A stretch of 64,000 bases of DNA from Morinoia aosen (taxonomy: Eukaryota > Arthropoda > Malacostraca > Amphipoda > Talitridae): assembly GCA_030386875.1 (NCBI GenBank), contig CM059571.1, positions 23,430,355-23,494,354 of the forward strand, read 5' to 3'. A program made the position numbers and the translations under genes. Numbering within the stretch: the first letter of the stretch is position 1; every line of letters starts with the position of its first letter. The notes under the pieces were generated by a model, which was not told where the DNA came from, did not search any database, and saw nothing but the letters and a program-made list of their open reading frames with translations. Of the stretch, positions 23,691 through 33,579 are shown piece by piece.

Positions 23691-24494
23691 GCCGGTAACG
23701 ACGCCACCAGACGTACCAAGCCGTAAAGAGTCGGATATCATGATCCTGCGGGTGGTGAAGTACTGCTAGCACCTAAAATAAGCGAGGCAAATTACAAATG
23801 AACATTTGACAAATTATCGAACATGAAACTTCGGATCTCAGATTTAAGATCCGTTGCCATTTTCGTTATTGAAGGTGCGTGTTGCTTGAAAATTGGTCAT
23901 GAATACAAAATTTTGAAACATGGTTATTGACATGTTTGGTGAAAAAATGATTCTTTAAAATTTTGTGCGCTATATACACGGGCCACGAAAACTCGTAGTT
24001 AGCATAATTTTCCTTCGGATTTTGCAGCAATCAAAAATCGAAAATGCTAGAAGTGTAATTAGAAACTTTATTTTGCTTATTTTTCAGGAAAGAACTCGAC
24101 TCCATCATCCTCAATGAATGAGTGGTTTTTGGGTTTGTGAAACAGTAAATTAACTTTGGTTTTATTGTGATGGAATTAAGCAGATGTGTTTTCAAGTTAA
24201 TAATCATCCGACAGTACTGTACTTTTCCTCTTCTGACATTCGCACAGCGTTCTAAGAGTTAGTCAACGAGGAAATTGGCTGAAACTCATTTGGGGACGGA
24301 AATCAAAATTCAAAACGCGTCTGTTGCTCATTATGTGCAGCAGCGCGCCCCTGCTAATCAGAATCGTTAGTCTCCAGCTCTCCCTTAAGTCTGCCATATT
24401 CTTGTAGTTTCCAGTGATAGGTTTGCATAAAGTATTTGCCCATTGAAATACGAGGACACTGATTGAAATTTTAATTATATTATTCTTGTTCCAG

Positions 24495-24538
24495 GTACGT
24501 ACAACAGCTGCAGACAGTTTTCGAGAACTTCAAGTCTT
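24495..24538 (+). CDS. Candidate small exon
   Basis: A 44-nt segment lies between a good acceptor (TATTATTCTTGTTCCAG ending at 24494) and a strong donor (CTT/GTGAGT at 24539). All three frames are open. In phase 0, as the large exon at 6913-8661 would require, it reads VRTTAADSFRELQV plus two bases; another frame reads YVQQLQTVFENFKS. Chance pairs of good sites this close are expected a handful of times in 64 kb, so support is modest. Confidence 0.22.
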
Positions 24539-24859
24539 GTGAGTGCAGAACAATGAGAATATTTTATTTAATTATTCAGTTGATGCATTTTGTTGAACTA
24601 CTCAGACTGTTATTGAGCTCTTTTCTTCATTAATTACTGAACTTCAATTTTATTTCGTAGCCCTAAAACCTAATGTTATGGAGGTTTCCTTATTTCTAAT
24701 CTAGACAATTCCCTGTAGTTCGTTTGTCTTCGTACCAACAGTTTGTAGTTATTCGAGCACACCTCTGAGGAGCTCTGTAGTCTACGCACAGGAAACCAAG
24801 CAGGCAGTTTTTAGTGTAGGTTAATTTGTTCCAATAATTACTAGCATGTCGATGCATGT

Positions 24860-25156
24860 TTCCCATGGGGAATAGGTGAGGTTTCCAGCTAAAGGTTAGG
24901 TATGCCTTCTTTTTTAAATAAAATTTATGTTTTTTACGGACCTTTTTATTGGTGCACTGCTGTTTTGTTTTTCAGCACTTACTACTCTCTTCTTCAATTT
25001 TTTTTCATAAACTTCTTTCCTAACTTACTGTTTCTATGCACTTTGTGCATAGATTCTACGTTCCCTTAACTCGTTAAATGGTGCCTTCCTCCTTCCTCTC
25101 TTTGGAACGCCTCTGTTTTGGTCAGGGAGGCTAAATCAACATCTAATCTAATCCGC
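24860..25156 (+). mobile_element. Family A retroposon, slightly 5'-truncated
   Basis: It begins near CCATGGGGAATAGGTGAGG and continues to the ATCTAATCTAATCC tail. A short duplication TGCATGT lies at 24853-24859 and 25157-25163. It carries the short central variant, with the perfect hairpin CTATGCACTTTGTGCATAG. Confidence 0.75.
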
Positions 25157-25613
25157 TGCATGTGCAGTGCATGAATAATTCCACAAATATTATTCGTAAC
25201 ATGCGCACCGCCAGGACGAGAGCAGCACATAGCGCGTCCAGATCATTATGTCCTTCACGGACAGCCTTCCCCTTCCCACTTTTTGTAGCGTGGTGCGATT
25301 TGCAAAGCCGTCTGTACCGAGTTGAGGATGGTCTCAATAATAAGTCGTGCAGAGTCTTGATCACCAGGGTTTGAGCTCTCTCATAATATGATTCGCTCTG
25401 TGTCTTGGGTTTTTATATAGTAATACAAAACCCACTACATTTACAGTAAAATTTGTGATGAGCTGTCTCTACTCACTCTTTAAATTTGAGATTATGTAAA
25501 CGATAATTGGTCAGGAGAAAAATGTGAACAATAACTACAGATCACAACTCCATGACATCGCTTACTGAAATACCCTGCACGAACTGTACTTGTTCTCTTA
25601 CCCTTGAGACCGT
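25157..25613. other. No gene seen
   Basis: The frames at 25143-25374 on both strands overlap the retroposon tail and are not convincing. Confidence 0.4.
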
Positions 25614-25914
25614 TCAATAGGTAATGAAACACTGGTTGCGCTGTAATGGCCGACTAACGGTGAGAGCGTCCGTTACGCTCTCCAGTCTTGAGCAGATCAG
25701 CTCATTTCTGGCTTGCGACGGTGTGAAGGAGAGATGACGTATAGGTGCCTCTTTTGCCGCCTCATTGAATGAGCGGACGATCGATTCAAGATTTTCTTTT
25801 GCTTCATCCAGCTCGCCTTTCTTATTCGTTGTGATATACGAGGCGCGAGAGACGTCTGTGCGGAGACCGTTTTTCACCGCATCGGCATAATGACTGCTTG
25901 TCGTTTGTCTGACG
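25614..25914 (-). CDS. Candidate terminal exon, minus strand, unrecognised
   Basis: Reading leftward, a very good acceptor (CTTATTCCCTCCCTCTCAG, AG at 25916-25915) opens a frame of ~99 codons ending in TGA at 25614. It reads VRQTTSSHYADAVKNGLRTD, then a lysine/glutamate-rich probable helix (KKGELDEAKENLESIVRSF), then SQARNELICSRLESVTDALT. Codons are GC-richer than the flanks. There is no in-frame ATG near the start, as expected for a 3' exon. A donor-like AAGG/GTAAGA lies just beyond the stop. No family recognised. Confidence 0.33.
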
Positions 25915-25919
25915 CTGAG

Positions 25920-28250
25920 AGGGAGGGAATAAGTGTCTTCTGTCTGGTACGCATTTCACGTAGATTTGCTTCTTCCATCGGCTGATGTATACTCGCGCTT
26001 GTGTGGAAATTTGTGCTAGTCATTTACGAAAATTGTGTCGCTGCTGCCATGGGTCAACTCCTCCTCACCCAAACCCACTTCACCTCCCCACCGCACACAC
26101 ACTCGTCCACGCACATTCAAAGAAATGTGTTACCTCTTTTCTGCGTCGTTCATGTTGAAGGCTGGGCCCTCAGTGAGGATGTGAACGATCTCAAAATTTG
26201 TCTTAGGGAGATGCGCTAACATTGTATGTCTATGTTCTCAACCTTCTGAGACTAGTTCCTCTATGGTAACTCCAGCTCTTCCTCCAAGAATTAGCGTAAC
26301 TTTTTTTCTGGAGGCGGTTCTGGCTTTGTAATGATGCTTAATTATTAGAATATAAGCTTCCTCTTCACCTTTTGTGCTTTTTCCTCTGTTGGATAGCGAG
26401 TGTATCCCAATCGCCCTCTGCTTTAAATTCTCGATTACGAGTGACGTTGGTCAGTCTGTTTGACGTAAATGTTGTTATTTCACCTAAACGAACGCGTCGG
26501 TGTCCAAACTTTTCCTACTTATTCATGTTCATTAGTTTTGCAAATTTAAATAGCAGCAGATGAAACCATATCCTTTGCCTCATATTTACCAGATACTTTT
26601 CTTTGGGTTCTATGCGAACTTTCAAAGCGCGATCAAGCCGTTTTTGCCCTAGTCGGTTTTAGATAACTCATCATTGCCATGGTTGAAGTTCTGATTACTT
26701 CACTAGAAGTTGAATAATAATAGCATAAAATCACCGTGTAATATAGCCTTGAGATTACTTTCAAGTAAGTGTTTGCATCGTAGCGTGTTAATATTGAACT
26801 CATCACAGCTGCCCTATTGCTTTGTAATAACTTAGTGGTTCGGTGTTGCAAGTTATGGAGGCATCTCTAAGCGTGAATGAGACATGCCATGTCAGTAAAG
26901 TTGTTGCAAACGATAAATTTATGCTTATGGTGATCACTATCATAATCACTCAGCTGCTCTGCACGCTAAGAAATAAAAAGTTTGAACAATGGTGCTCAAA
27001 TTTATTGCGAGATTTTTATCTTGTGAAACTGCTGAATTAAATGTATTGTTAATTTTATTTTATTTATGACCATTTTTGTGCAATTTTATTTTTAGACCAT
27101 TTTTAATTTCACAAATATATACCAAATTTTTATATATACTATAGTTTTTTTAGCGAATGCGACCCTGTTTGAGACCCTGTCAAGCGCAGGTCCTAACAAA
27201 AATTAGACATAAACAACATTGGCCGTTCGTATTCAAAAAGCAGCGTGAGAACAATAGCACAGGATAAGTCCTGTGAGTGTGTGTGTGTTTGTGCGCGGGT
27301 CACAGACCATTGCTGGGTAACAGCGCTGCTGCAGCACGGCCGTAATACGAGCTGATCAGATTCATTGAAAGCGGATCTCAGCGCAGCTAGTTTTCCAAAT
27401 GAGGGCTTTCTTGCTTCGATCTCGTAGCTCATGCTAATGCTACCACTACATCTCCCTCTTCATAATAGCGGATTCCCTAATTGGTGTTGCATAGAAATTT
27501 CAGTTCGGTCCATTAATCAGAGGACGCTATGATTGCCGTGTCCTTTGCGTGAATACATAAGTCAGGTTGTGAAGTCACATCATGGAACAAGCGTTTCGAA
27601 ATCAGAAGTTCTCGTACTGGAACTTGTTCACATCAACAGAAGAGTCGCGGTTTTTGTGCCCGCAGTTGACGTTAGAATGCAAAGAGGTTGTGGAGGAAAG
27701 GTAACGGCAGGAATATCTGCTGCCTCAGTGCCCTTGCATGGGACCACGGTATACCGTGCATGGGACTCTACTGCAAAGGTTCTTACTATATTCACGCCCA
27801 CTTATGTTCGCTCACTTACTAGCTATTTTTAACATAGTAATTTTCATGTTTACTTCTCGTGGTAACCTCACCAATGATGCTTTCAAGGTAGTTTTTCCCT
27901 AAGTCTACAGCTCTTTCAGTAATTTTCCGGTGTTGTCAACATGATTGCTCATAGAAATTGAATGGACGCTTAATGGAGCTGTCTTAGTCCAATACCTTTA
28001 TGTGAGGTAAGAGCTGCGCTGAGTTTCTCACTGCCACCTGCAATGGAGGATGATGCTGCCCGGAACGGGGCGAGGTGGGGTTGACGGAGGCGTGAGAACC
28101 CTAATTGGACAAACGGTAGCCAAAATTGCGACAGTGAAGTGAGCCTGTGTATTTGCTTTCTCTGTACACGTGATGTATCACCTTAAATATGTCTTGCAAA
28201 CCTCGCTTATTCGAACGGTCGATAATTCGAAAGTGAATTTCAAACGATGA
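25920..28250. other. No confident gene
   Basis: Open frames at 26001-26219, 26372-26563, 27193-27432 (minus) and 27533-27832 are each under 100 codons and unrecognised. GC-richer patches occur at 26040-26110 and 27240-27430. Nothing else is evident. Confidence 0.4.
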
Positions 28251-28263
28251 TTTAAAGCCTCGG

Positions 28264-28627
28264 CCCCTCAGGGGGATACAACTATTGTATCTATGGGAAT
28301 TAGCGCTCCCAGGGGGACTATGTAAGGGCCTGAGCTAAAGGTTAGGTAGGCTTTATTTTTGTTGAAATAGAATAGGTTTTTATTTTGTTACGGACCATCT
28401 TTTTTCGGTTCACTGCTGTCCTGTTTTTCAGCACCTACTACTTTCTTCTTCAACTTTGATCTTGTTTCATGAACTTCTTTCTCATCTTACTGTTTCTGTG
28501 CCCTTTCTGCATAGATTCCACGTTCCCTTAACTCCATACTAAATGGTGCCTTCTTCTTTCCTCTCTTTGGATCTCATTTGTTGAGGATAGGGAGGCTTAA
28601 ACTAAATAATAATCTAATAATCTAATC
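28264..28627 (+). mobile_element. Family A retroposon, full length, best-bounded copy
   Basis: This is a 364-bp element from CCCCTCAGGGGG to the TAATAATCTAATC tail, bounded by a perfect 13-bp duplication TTTAAAGCCTCGG at 28251-28263 and 28628-28640. The head folds into consecutive perfect hairpins: CCCCTCAGGGG, GATACAACTATTGTATC and TGGGAATTAGCGCTCCCA. No open frame, A box or B box is convincing. This copy fixes the ends of the family. Confidence 0.92.
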
Positions 28628-28640
28628 TTTAAAGCCTCGG

Positions 28641-29767
28641 TGTTGTGTGAAGTTAAGCTCTAAAGCGAGGCATGCACCGTTGGTGTGGTGGCAGAGCGCG
28701 AGATTCGAGGCTCCGCACGACGCACTCAGTTACGCAACGCGTTGATTGTGGAGAAGGCTTTGGTGCTCTGTAAACTTACGTTTCGGATTTTGCTATCAAA
28801 TAGAGGCACACCGGAGTAGAACAATGAAGTCATCCTGAGTACGAGCTGCGGATTGTGTTTATGTATCATACTGCATTGTACCGGCGTGAATTATTTGGTT
28901 ACGTAAAAGAGGGCGGAAGTTATAGGATACGAAGTAATTGTTTTGAAAACGAACGTTTCGGCATTATGTACATCATTAGCTCAGACAAGAAGATAGCATA
29001 ACGCGTTAGCAAACAGGGAAACACATTGTTGCAGACCTTTCTATTCAAGTTACACAACGTTTACTCTTCAGCAATGTTTCCGACTGGATTAAATAGGGAA
29101 ATCCTAATGTTTTTTGAAAAATAAAAATAAGGATTATTTTTTTAAGGAATGATGTTCAGAAAAAAAACAAGAGAACTAAACAATAATGGGAGAGCACATG
29201 CTAAAAACGTGTTGATGAGCATCAGTTTTATATGAAAGATAGACAGGTATTCACAAATTGTAAAGTTTTTTTGTACTGAATGAGCTTTTGGCTTTTTTAA
29301 AATTGACGACGATCAGGTAACAGATCACAGGATAATGCATGCTCCCGAACAGCTGCGAGAGGTGGTGAGTTGAATGGGCTCCTGCTTGAACACTAGTTTA
29401 GTGCCTTAATTTATGCTCAGCGACGGTATACCTCTGAGAGTGTGCGTCGTTATGCCAATGCGAGGATGCACATCGCGCCCAATTGTGGTTGCAGCCAACA
29501 GAGGATTGCATAAAAGATAGAGGATTATCTTTACAGCAAAAGAATTCTTCAAGCGCAGAATCTGTGTTCTGTCGCATGAAATTGATTGCTAGAAAAACAT
29601 CGCGATAGAAATTTAGTTGATTCCAATCAACGTATTTCGAAGCATGTACCAAAGTTGGGTAACTCCTACAAGGCAAATGTAGGCAACTCATATTTTCTCG
29701 ATCGTTAATTGTGTTGATATCTCTTTGTTCAGCAATATTGAAGCGCGTTTAATTCTCATGAAGTTTT
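28641..29767. other. No gene seen
   Basis: A GC-richer stretch at 28660-28760 and otherwise AT-rich DNA. The 97-codon minus-strand frame at 29398-29691 is unrecognised. Confidence 0.45.
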
Positions 29768-29780
29768 CCACGTTAGGAAA

Positions 29781-30142
29781 CCCCTCAGGGGGATACAACT
29801 ATTGTATCTATGGGAATTAGCGCTCCCAGGGGAAAATGTGAGGGCCCGAGCTGAGAGTTAGGTAGGCCTTCTTTTTGTTGAAATAAGATGTTTTTTGTTA
29901 TGTTAAGGACCACTTTTTTCGGTTCACTGCTGTCCTGTTTTTAAGCACCTCTGACTTTCTTCATCAACTTTGATCTTGTTTCATGAACTTCTTTCCCATC
30001 TTACTGTTTTTATGCCCTTTCTGCATAGATTCCTCATTTTCTTATCTCCATACTAAATGGTGCCTTCCTCCTTCCTCTCTTCGATACGCTCTATTTTTGC
30101 AGCGGTTAGGGAGGCTTAAACTAACTTATAATCTAATCTAAT
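29781..30142 (+). mobile_element. Family A retroposon, full length
   Basis: A 362-bp copy with a perfect 13-bp duplication CCACGTTAGGAAA at 29768-29780 and 30143-30155. The head hairpins are intact, the central variant is short, and the tail is TAATCTAATCTAATC. With the copy at 28264 it is one of the two youngest-looking insertions. Confidence 0.92.
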
Positions 30143-30155
30143 CCACGTTAGGAAA

Positions 30156-30949
30156 TATTCATCAGCAGCAACGTAGTCTCGTATTATGAACTAGCCACGC
30201 GATACATTCATGTTCATCGCACCAAATTAAACTAAATCAAAAGTTGAGTCATAGCTCTTGGAAAAATTGAATCAAACTATGTGAGTCCATCGGTAATTTT
30301 CTTTCATATACACCTTATTCTTTTCACTCGGTCGCATTTCTTGCAAGCTTTGGTTTTTTGAAAGTAGTGAGCTCTTTCACGTTTTGTTCGACAGAATTTA
30401 CATTTCCTCTCAAATTTTCCGTTTATTTTGGTACGATGAAATGATTTATTTATTCGCTTTTTTGTACAACTTGCATGCATAGATTTAACATTTACTGATA
30501 TATTTCTACGAATTGATCAATTAAGTATGTTTCATTTGGGTCACGAAAGATTTTAAGTACCGTTCGTGCATTGTGCTACTTGTACGCATTTAACATATGC
30601 TTACAAGCAATTGACAGTTACTCATTGCATTATTAGTTAATTTCTCCTCTTGAACCGCGACTCATTGCATTCACCGCAGGTAAAACACTCATGGCACCGG
30701 AAACTAGAGCTCAATTATGGTGCTCCAATAGTGGAGTTTCTTTCTCCCGCTGTCGTACAATGCGCTGTTGTCTGACTGCAGCACGGCACTTAGTCGGGCT
30801 GCGATTGTGTTTGCTCTTCTGCATTTCGTTTTTCATCTATGGCTAACGCTTCGTTGTACTGCGTTTTCACTCCTAGCAACACCTCTTGCTGCAGTCATAT
30901 ACCTGCGTATAATGCTCCTACAACATCTAGACCGGGTGTCCCCTTCAGG
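30156..30949. other. No gene seen
   Basis: AT-rich. CCGCAG/GTAAAA at ~30680 looks like a splice donor but no coding-like exon precedes it. Confidence 0.45.
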
Positions 30950-31305
30950 GGGATACTTTTATTGTATCTATTGGAATTATCGTTCTCAGGGGGAGATGTG
31001 AGGTCCGGATTGACTGTTAAGTAGGCCTTTTGTTCAAATCGATTTTTTTATGTTAGACAATTTTTCGGTTAACTGCTCTTTCATTTTTAGGAACTTATTG
31101 CTTTCCTCTTCAACATTTATCTGTATATTTCTTGAGCTTTCTTGCTAACTTACTGCTTCTATGCGCAGAGGATTTAACATGGGAACACAAGACTCGTGCA
31201 TTGTTGCTCTGTTCTGTTAACTCCATTCTAAATGGTGCTTTCCTTTTTCCTCTTTTTCGAACACCTTCGCTGTAGTTAAGGATGCTTGAAATAGCTTATC
31301 TAATG
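30950..31305 (+). mobile_element. Family A retroposon, older full-length copy
   Basis: Starts CCCTTCAGGGGGATAC and ends near GCTTATCTAATG. The loop of the second hairpin and part of its stem are mutated (GATACTTTTATTGTATC). It has the longer central variant (GGGAACACAAGACTCGTGCAT). No clear flanking duplication remains. Confidence 0.75.
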
Positions 31306-32331
31306 TTCTGTAACAATGTGTTCCTATCGTGTGAGGAATATTATTCTATAGCATGGGAGAATTGCATCAGTCTTCACATACATTACGGCCGAGTACGAAT
31401 CCAAACTACACCTTGTTCCGCCTACGTAATCGAGATTTCGACGTATTTTGTTTCTTTTCTTGTTTTGGTCCAATTGTTTATTTTTTGTTTTGTAAACAAT
31501 AACATGTAGTATAACTGATCGTGGCAGAGGAGATAGTTCTTCAAATAACAGCCAATGCCATGCTATTATAATTAATTCAATTTTTTAAGATACCATTTTC
31601 ATCTGAGTGGAAGCCTAAATTTTTGTATCTAACATAGCTTTCATTATCGCTGCTTCGATAACGTTCTTTCTGTTTTTGAGTTGATTAGCACTTGACTATT
31701 AGCTAAGCCTCCGAGATTACAATTTTTCACGTTTTGTTGTCGCGTAAAACTCACAAGATGTTACGAAGAGCCACTCATCGCTTTTTATCAAGTGCTCGAC
31801 ACTCTTTTCTTCATCTCATTGTCTTTTTTCAAGTGTCTCATGTTAGGGACAATTGCAACGCTCACAAATTTGTATTTCCCAATCAATTGTTGAAGCTGTT
31901 GCAGTCTGTCTGAGTGCGCGGTAGGCCTGAACTATCAGCCAACATTGCGCAGGCCGGCCTGTTTAGTCTCGCTGACCAAGGTTCAATGAATGGCGCAGAC
32001 GCAAGAATTTAATTGCGTCACAGATTGCGAACTTCATTCACGCGGTTGCCTTCTGTACAGACACATTAAGACCTAAGTGTGATTTACAACGACGCTCGGT
32101 GCGGCTATTGCTATGAAGATAATGACAAATAATTTGGAGAAAATAATCCCAGTTGTATTCACTTTAAAGTAAGTGCATTTGGCTAAAGACAAGGAAATAT
32201 GAAAGAAAGTGAAAATGAAAGATTGGTTTAGAATTGAAACTTTTTGTATTCGTATAATTTGAACCTTGCGACTTGGGTTTATTCCTTTTCAAAAGCTTCA
32301 TGCGTTTTTCTTGAATTATAATCTTAATCTT
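31306..32331. other. No gene seen
   Basis: AT-rich, with a GC-rich patch at 31910-31990 and no open frame of note apart from 31282-31509, which begins inside the retroposon. Confidence 0.45.
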
Positions 32332-32697
32332 CCCCTCGCGGGATATATCTATTGTATCTATAGGGATTAATGTTCCCAGGGTCAAAATGTGAGGTCCCAA
32401 GCTGAAGGTTAGGCAGGCTATCACGTAGAAATAGGATAGTTTTTTGTTTTGTATTGTTGCAGACCATCTTTTTTCAGCTCACTATTGTCTTATTCAGTGC
32501 TTGTTTCTTTTTCAATTATTATCTTGATGTACAAACCTCTTGCAAGCTCGCTGCTTTTATGCACTGGTCCAGGGGTCACATCTTGAGCATAAATTCTCAG
32601 TTCCTTTACTTTCATTCTTGATGGCTTCTTTTTTCGTTGTTTTTTGAAAAGGCTTCTGTTGTGCGTAGAGAGGTTTAAACTGACGCATAATCTAATG
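32332..32697 (+). mobile_element. Family A retroposon, older copy
   Basis: Aligns from CCCCTCGCGGGATATATC through AGGTTAGGCAGGC to a TAATCTAATG tail. TAATCTT lies on both sides (32325-32331 and 32698-32704), but because it resembles the tail repeat it may not be a true duplication. The minus-strand open frames here are by-products. Confidence 0.72.
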
Positions 32698-32891
32698 TAA
32701 TCTTCCCTCACTCTGACACGCGTGACAAGTAGCTCACCCAGGGTCTCGGAGCTATTTCTTCATGGCATAAAATTTGATTACTTTCATCTATTTTGATTCC
32801 TACCAAAATGCGGGATTATACAAGTACTCACACTCTCGCTGCAAGAAAATACTACTAACTATGAGCTATTCTTATATTGCCAGCAAATCAC

Positions 32892-33191
32892 CTGAGTGAG
32901 CGTCTTAATGTGTACTTCTAATATGTACCATGGACGTACATCGCAGTTTACGTCAACAGCAAATAAAACTCCACCATACTGCGTGCATTTAATTTCACGG
33001 ACTCTTTTCGGAAAAGCTATCATTTTTCCTGAGGCTGCTTGTTCCGTTTCTGTGTTTGTGTGGGTGTAACTTCTGTATAAATACAGGCTTCGTAACGCTT
33101 CATCAGCCACGGTCTCCTTCGTTTTTTTTCGATGCTCAAAATCTTCGCCAAATGTCAGCGGCTTGAGGAGTTGCTGCTGCCGTTGCAAGTT
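32892..33191 (-). CDS. Candidate 300-nt internal exon, minus strand
   Basis: Reading leftward, an acceptor-like CTGATATCATTGTAG (AG at 33193-33192) opens exactly 100 codons ending at a donor CTCACTCAG/GTGATT (GT at 32891-32890), phase 0 at both ends. The peptide begins NLQRQQQLLKPLTFGEDFEH, has a basic stretch HRKKTK and ends YILEVHIKTLTQ. No stop occurs, and reading past the donor stops within a dozen codons. It belongs to no family I recognise. The acceptor tract is only moderate, so chance cannot be excluded. Confidence 0.28.
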
Positions 33192-33579
33192 CTACAATGA
33201 TATCAGAACTGGCGTTTGCAGCTGTTCAGACTGTGTTGTTCTGGTGACTGTTTCGGTCTTATTCCTTCTGTACAGAAATGTGGGGATTTTTTTTTTTGGT
33301 TTCGCATAAATTTGTCAGCGATCGTTAACGGAACTGATGGCCTTTATTACTCTGTGCCTACAGTGTGTGGTCTTTTTTTTCTGTTGCTCGTAAATGTTCG
33401 CTTAATTTTTCCGTAAATCTTTTAAAACACAACCCATCTTGTCAATAATTTGGAACACTAAGATGGTCATTTTTTTCTATTGTTGCAGTTATTTTGCTGA
33501 ATCTTTTGTTAATGACCTTTAAATTGATGAATCTAAAAACTGCGGACGTTAATTTTCAGCCGGCATAGTACTACGTGAG
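33192..33579. other. Flank of the 39-bp array; acceptor-like site at 33561
   Basis: AT-rich DNA with a splice-acceptor-like GTTAATTTTCAG ending at ~33561, immediately before the array. From there the frame GIVLREL runs straight into the repeat ORF. Otherwise nothing is seen. Confidence 0.4.
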
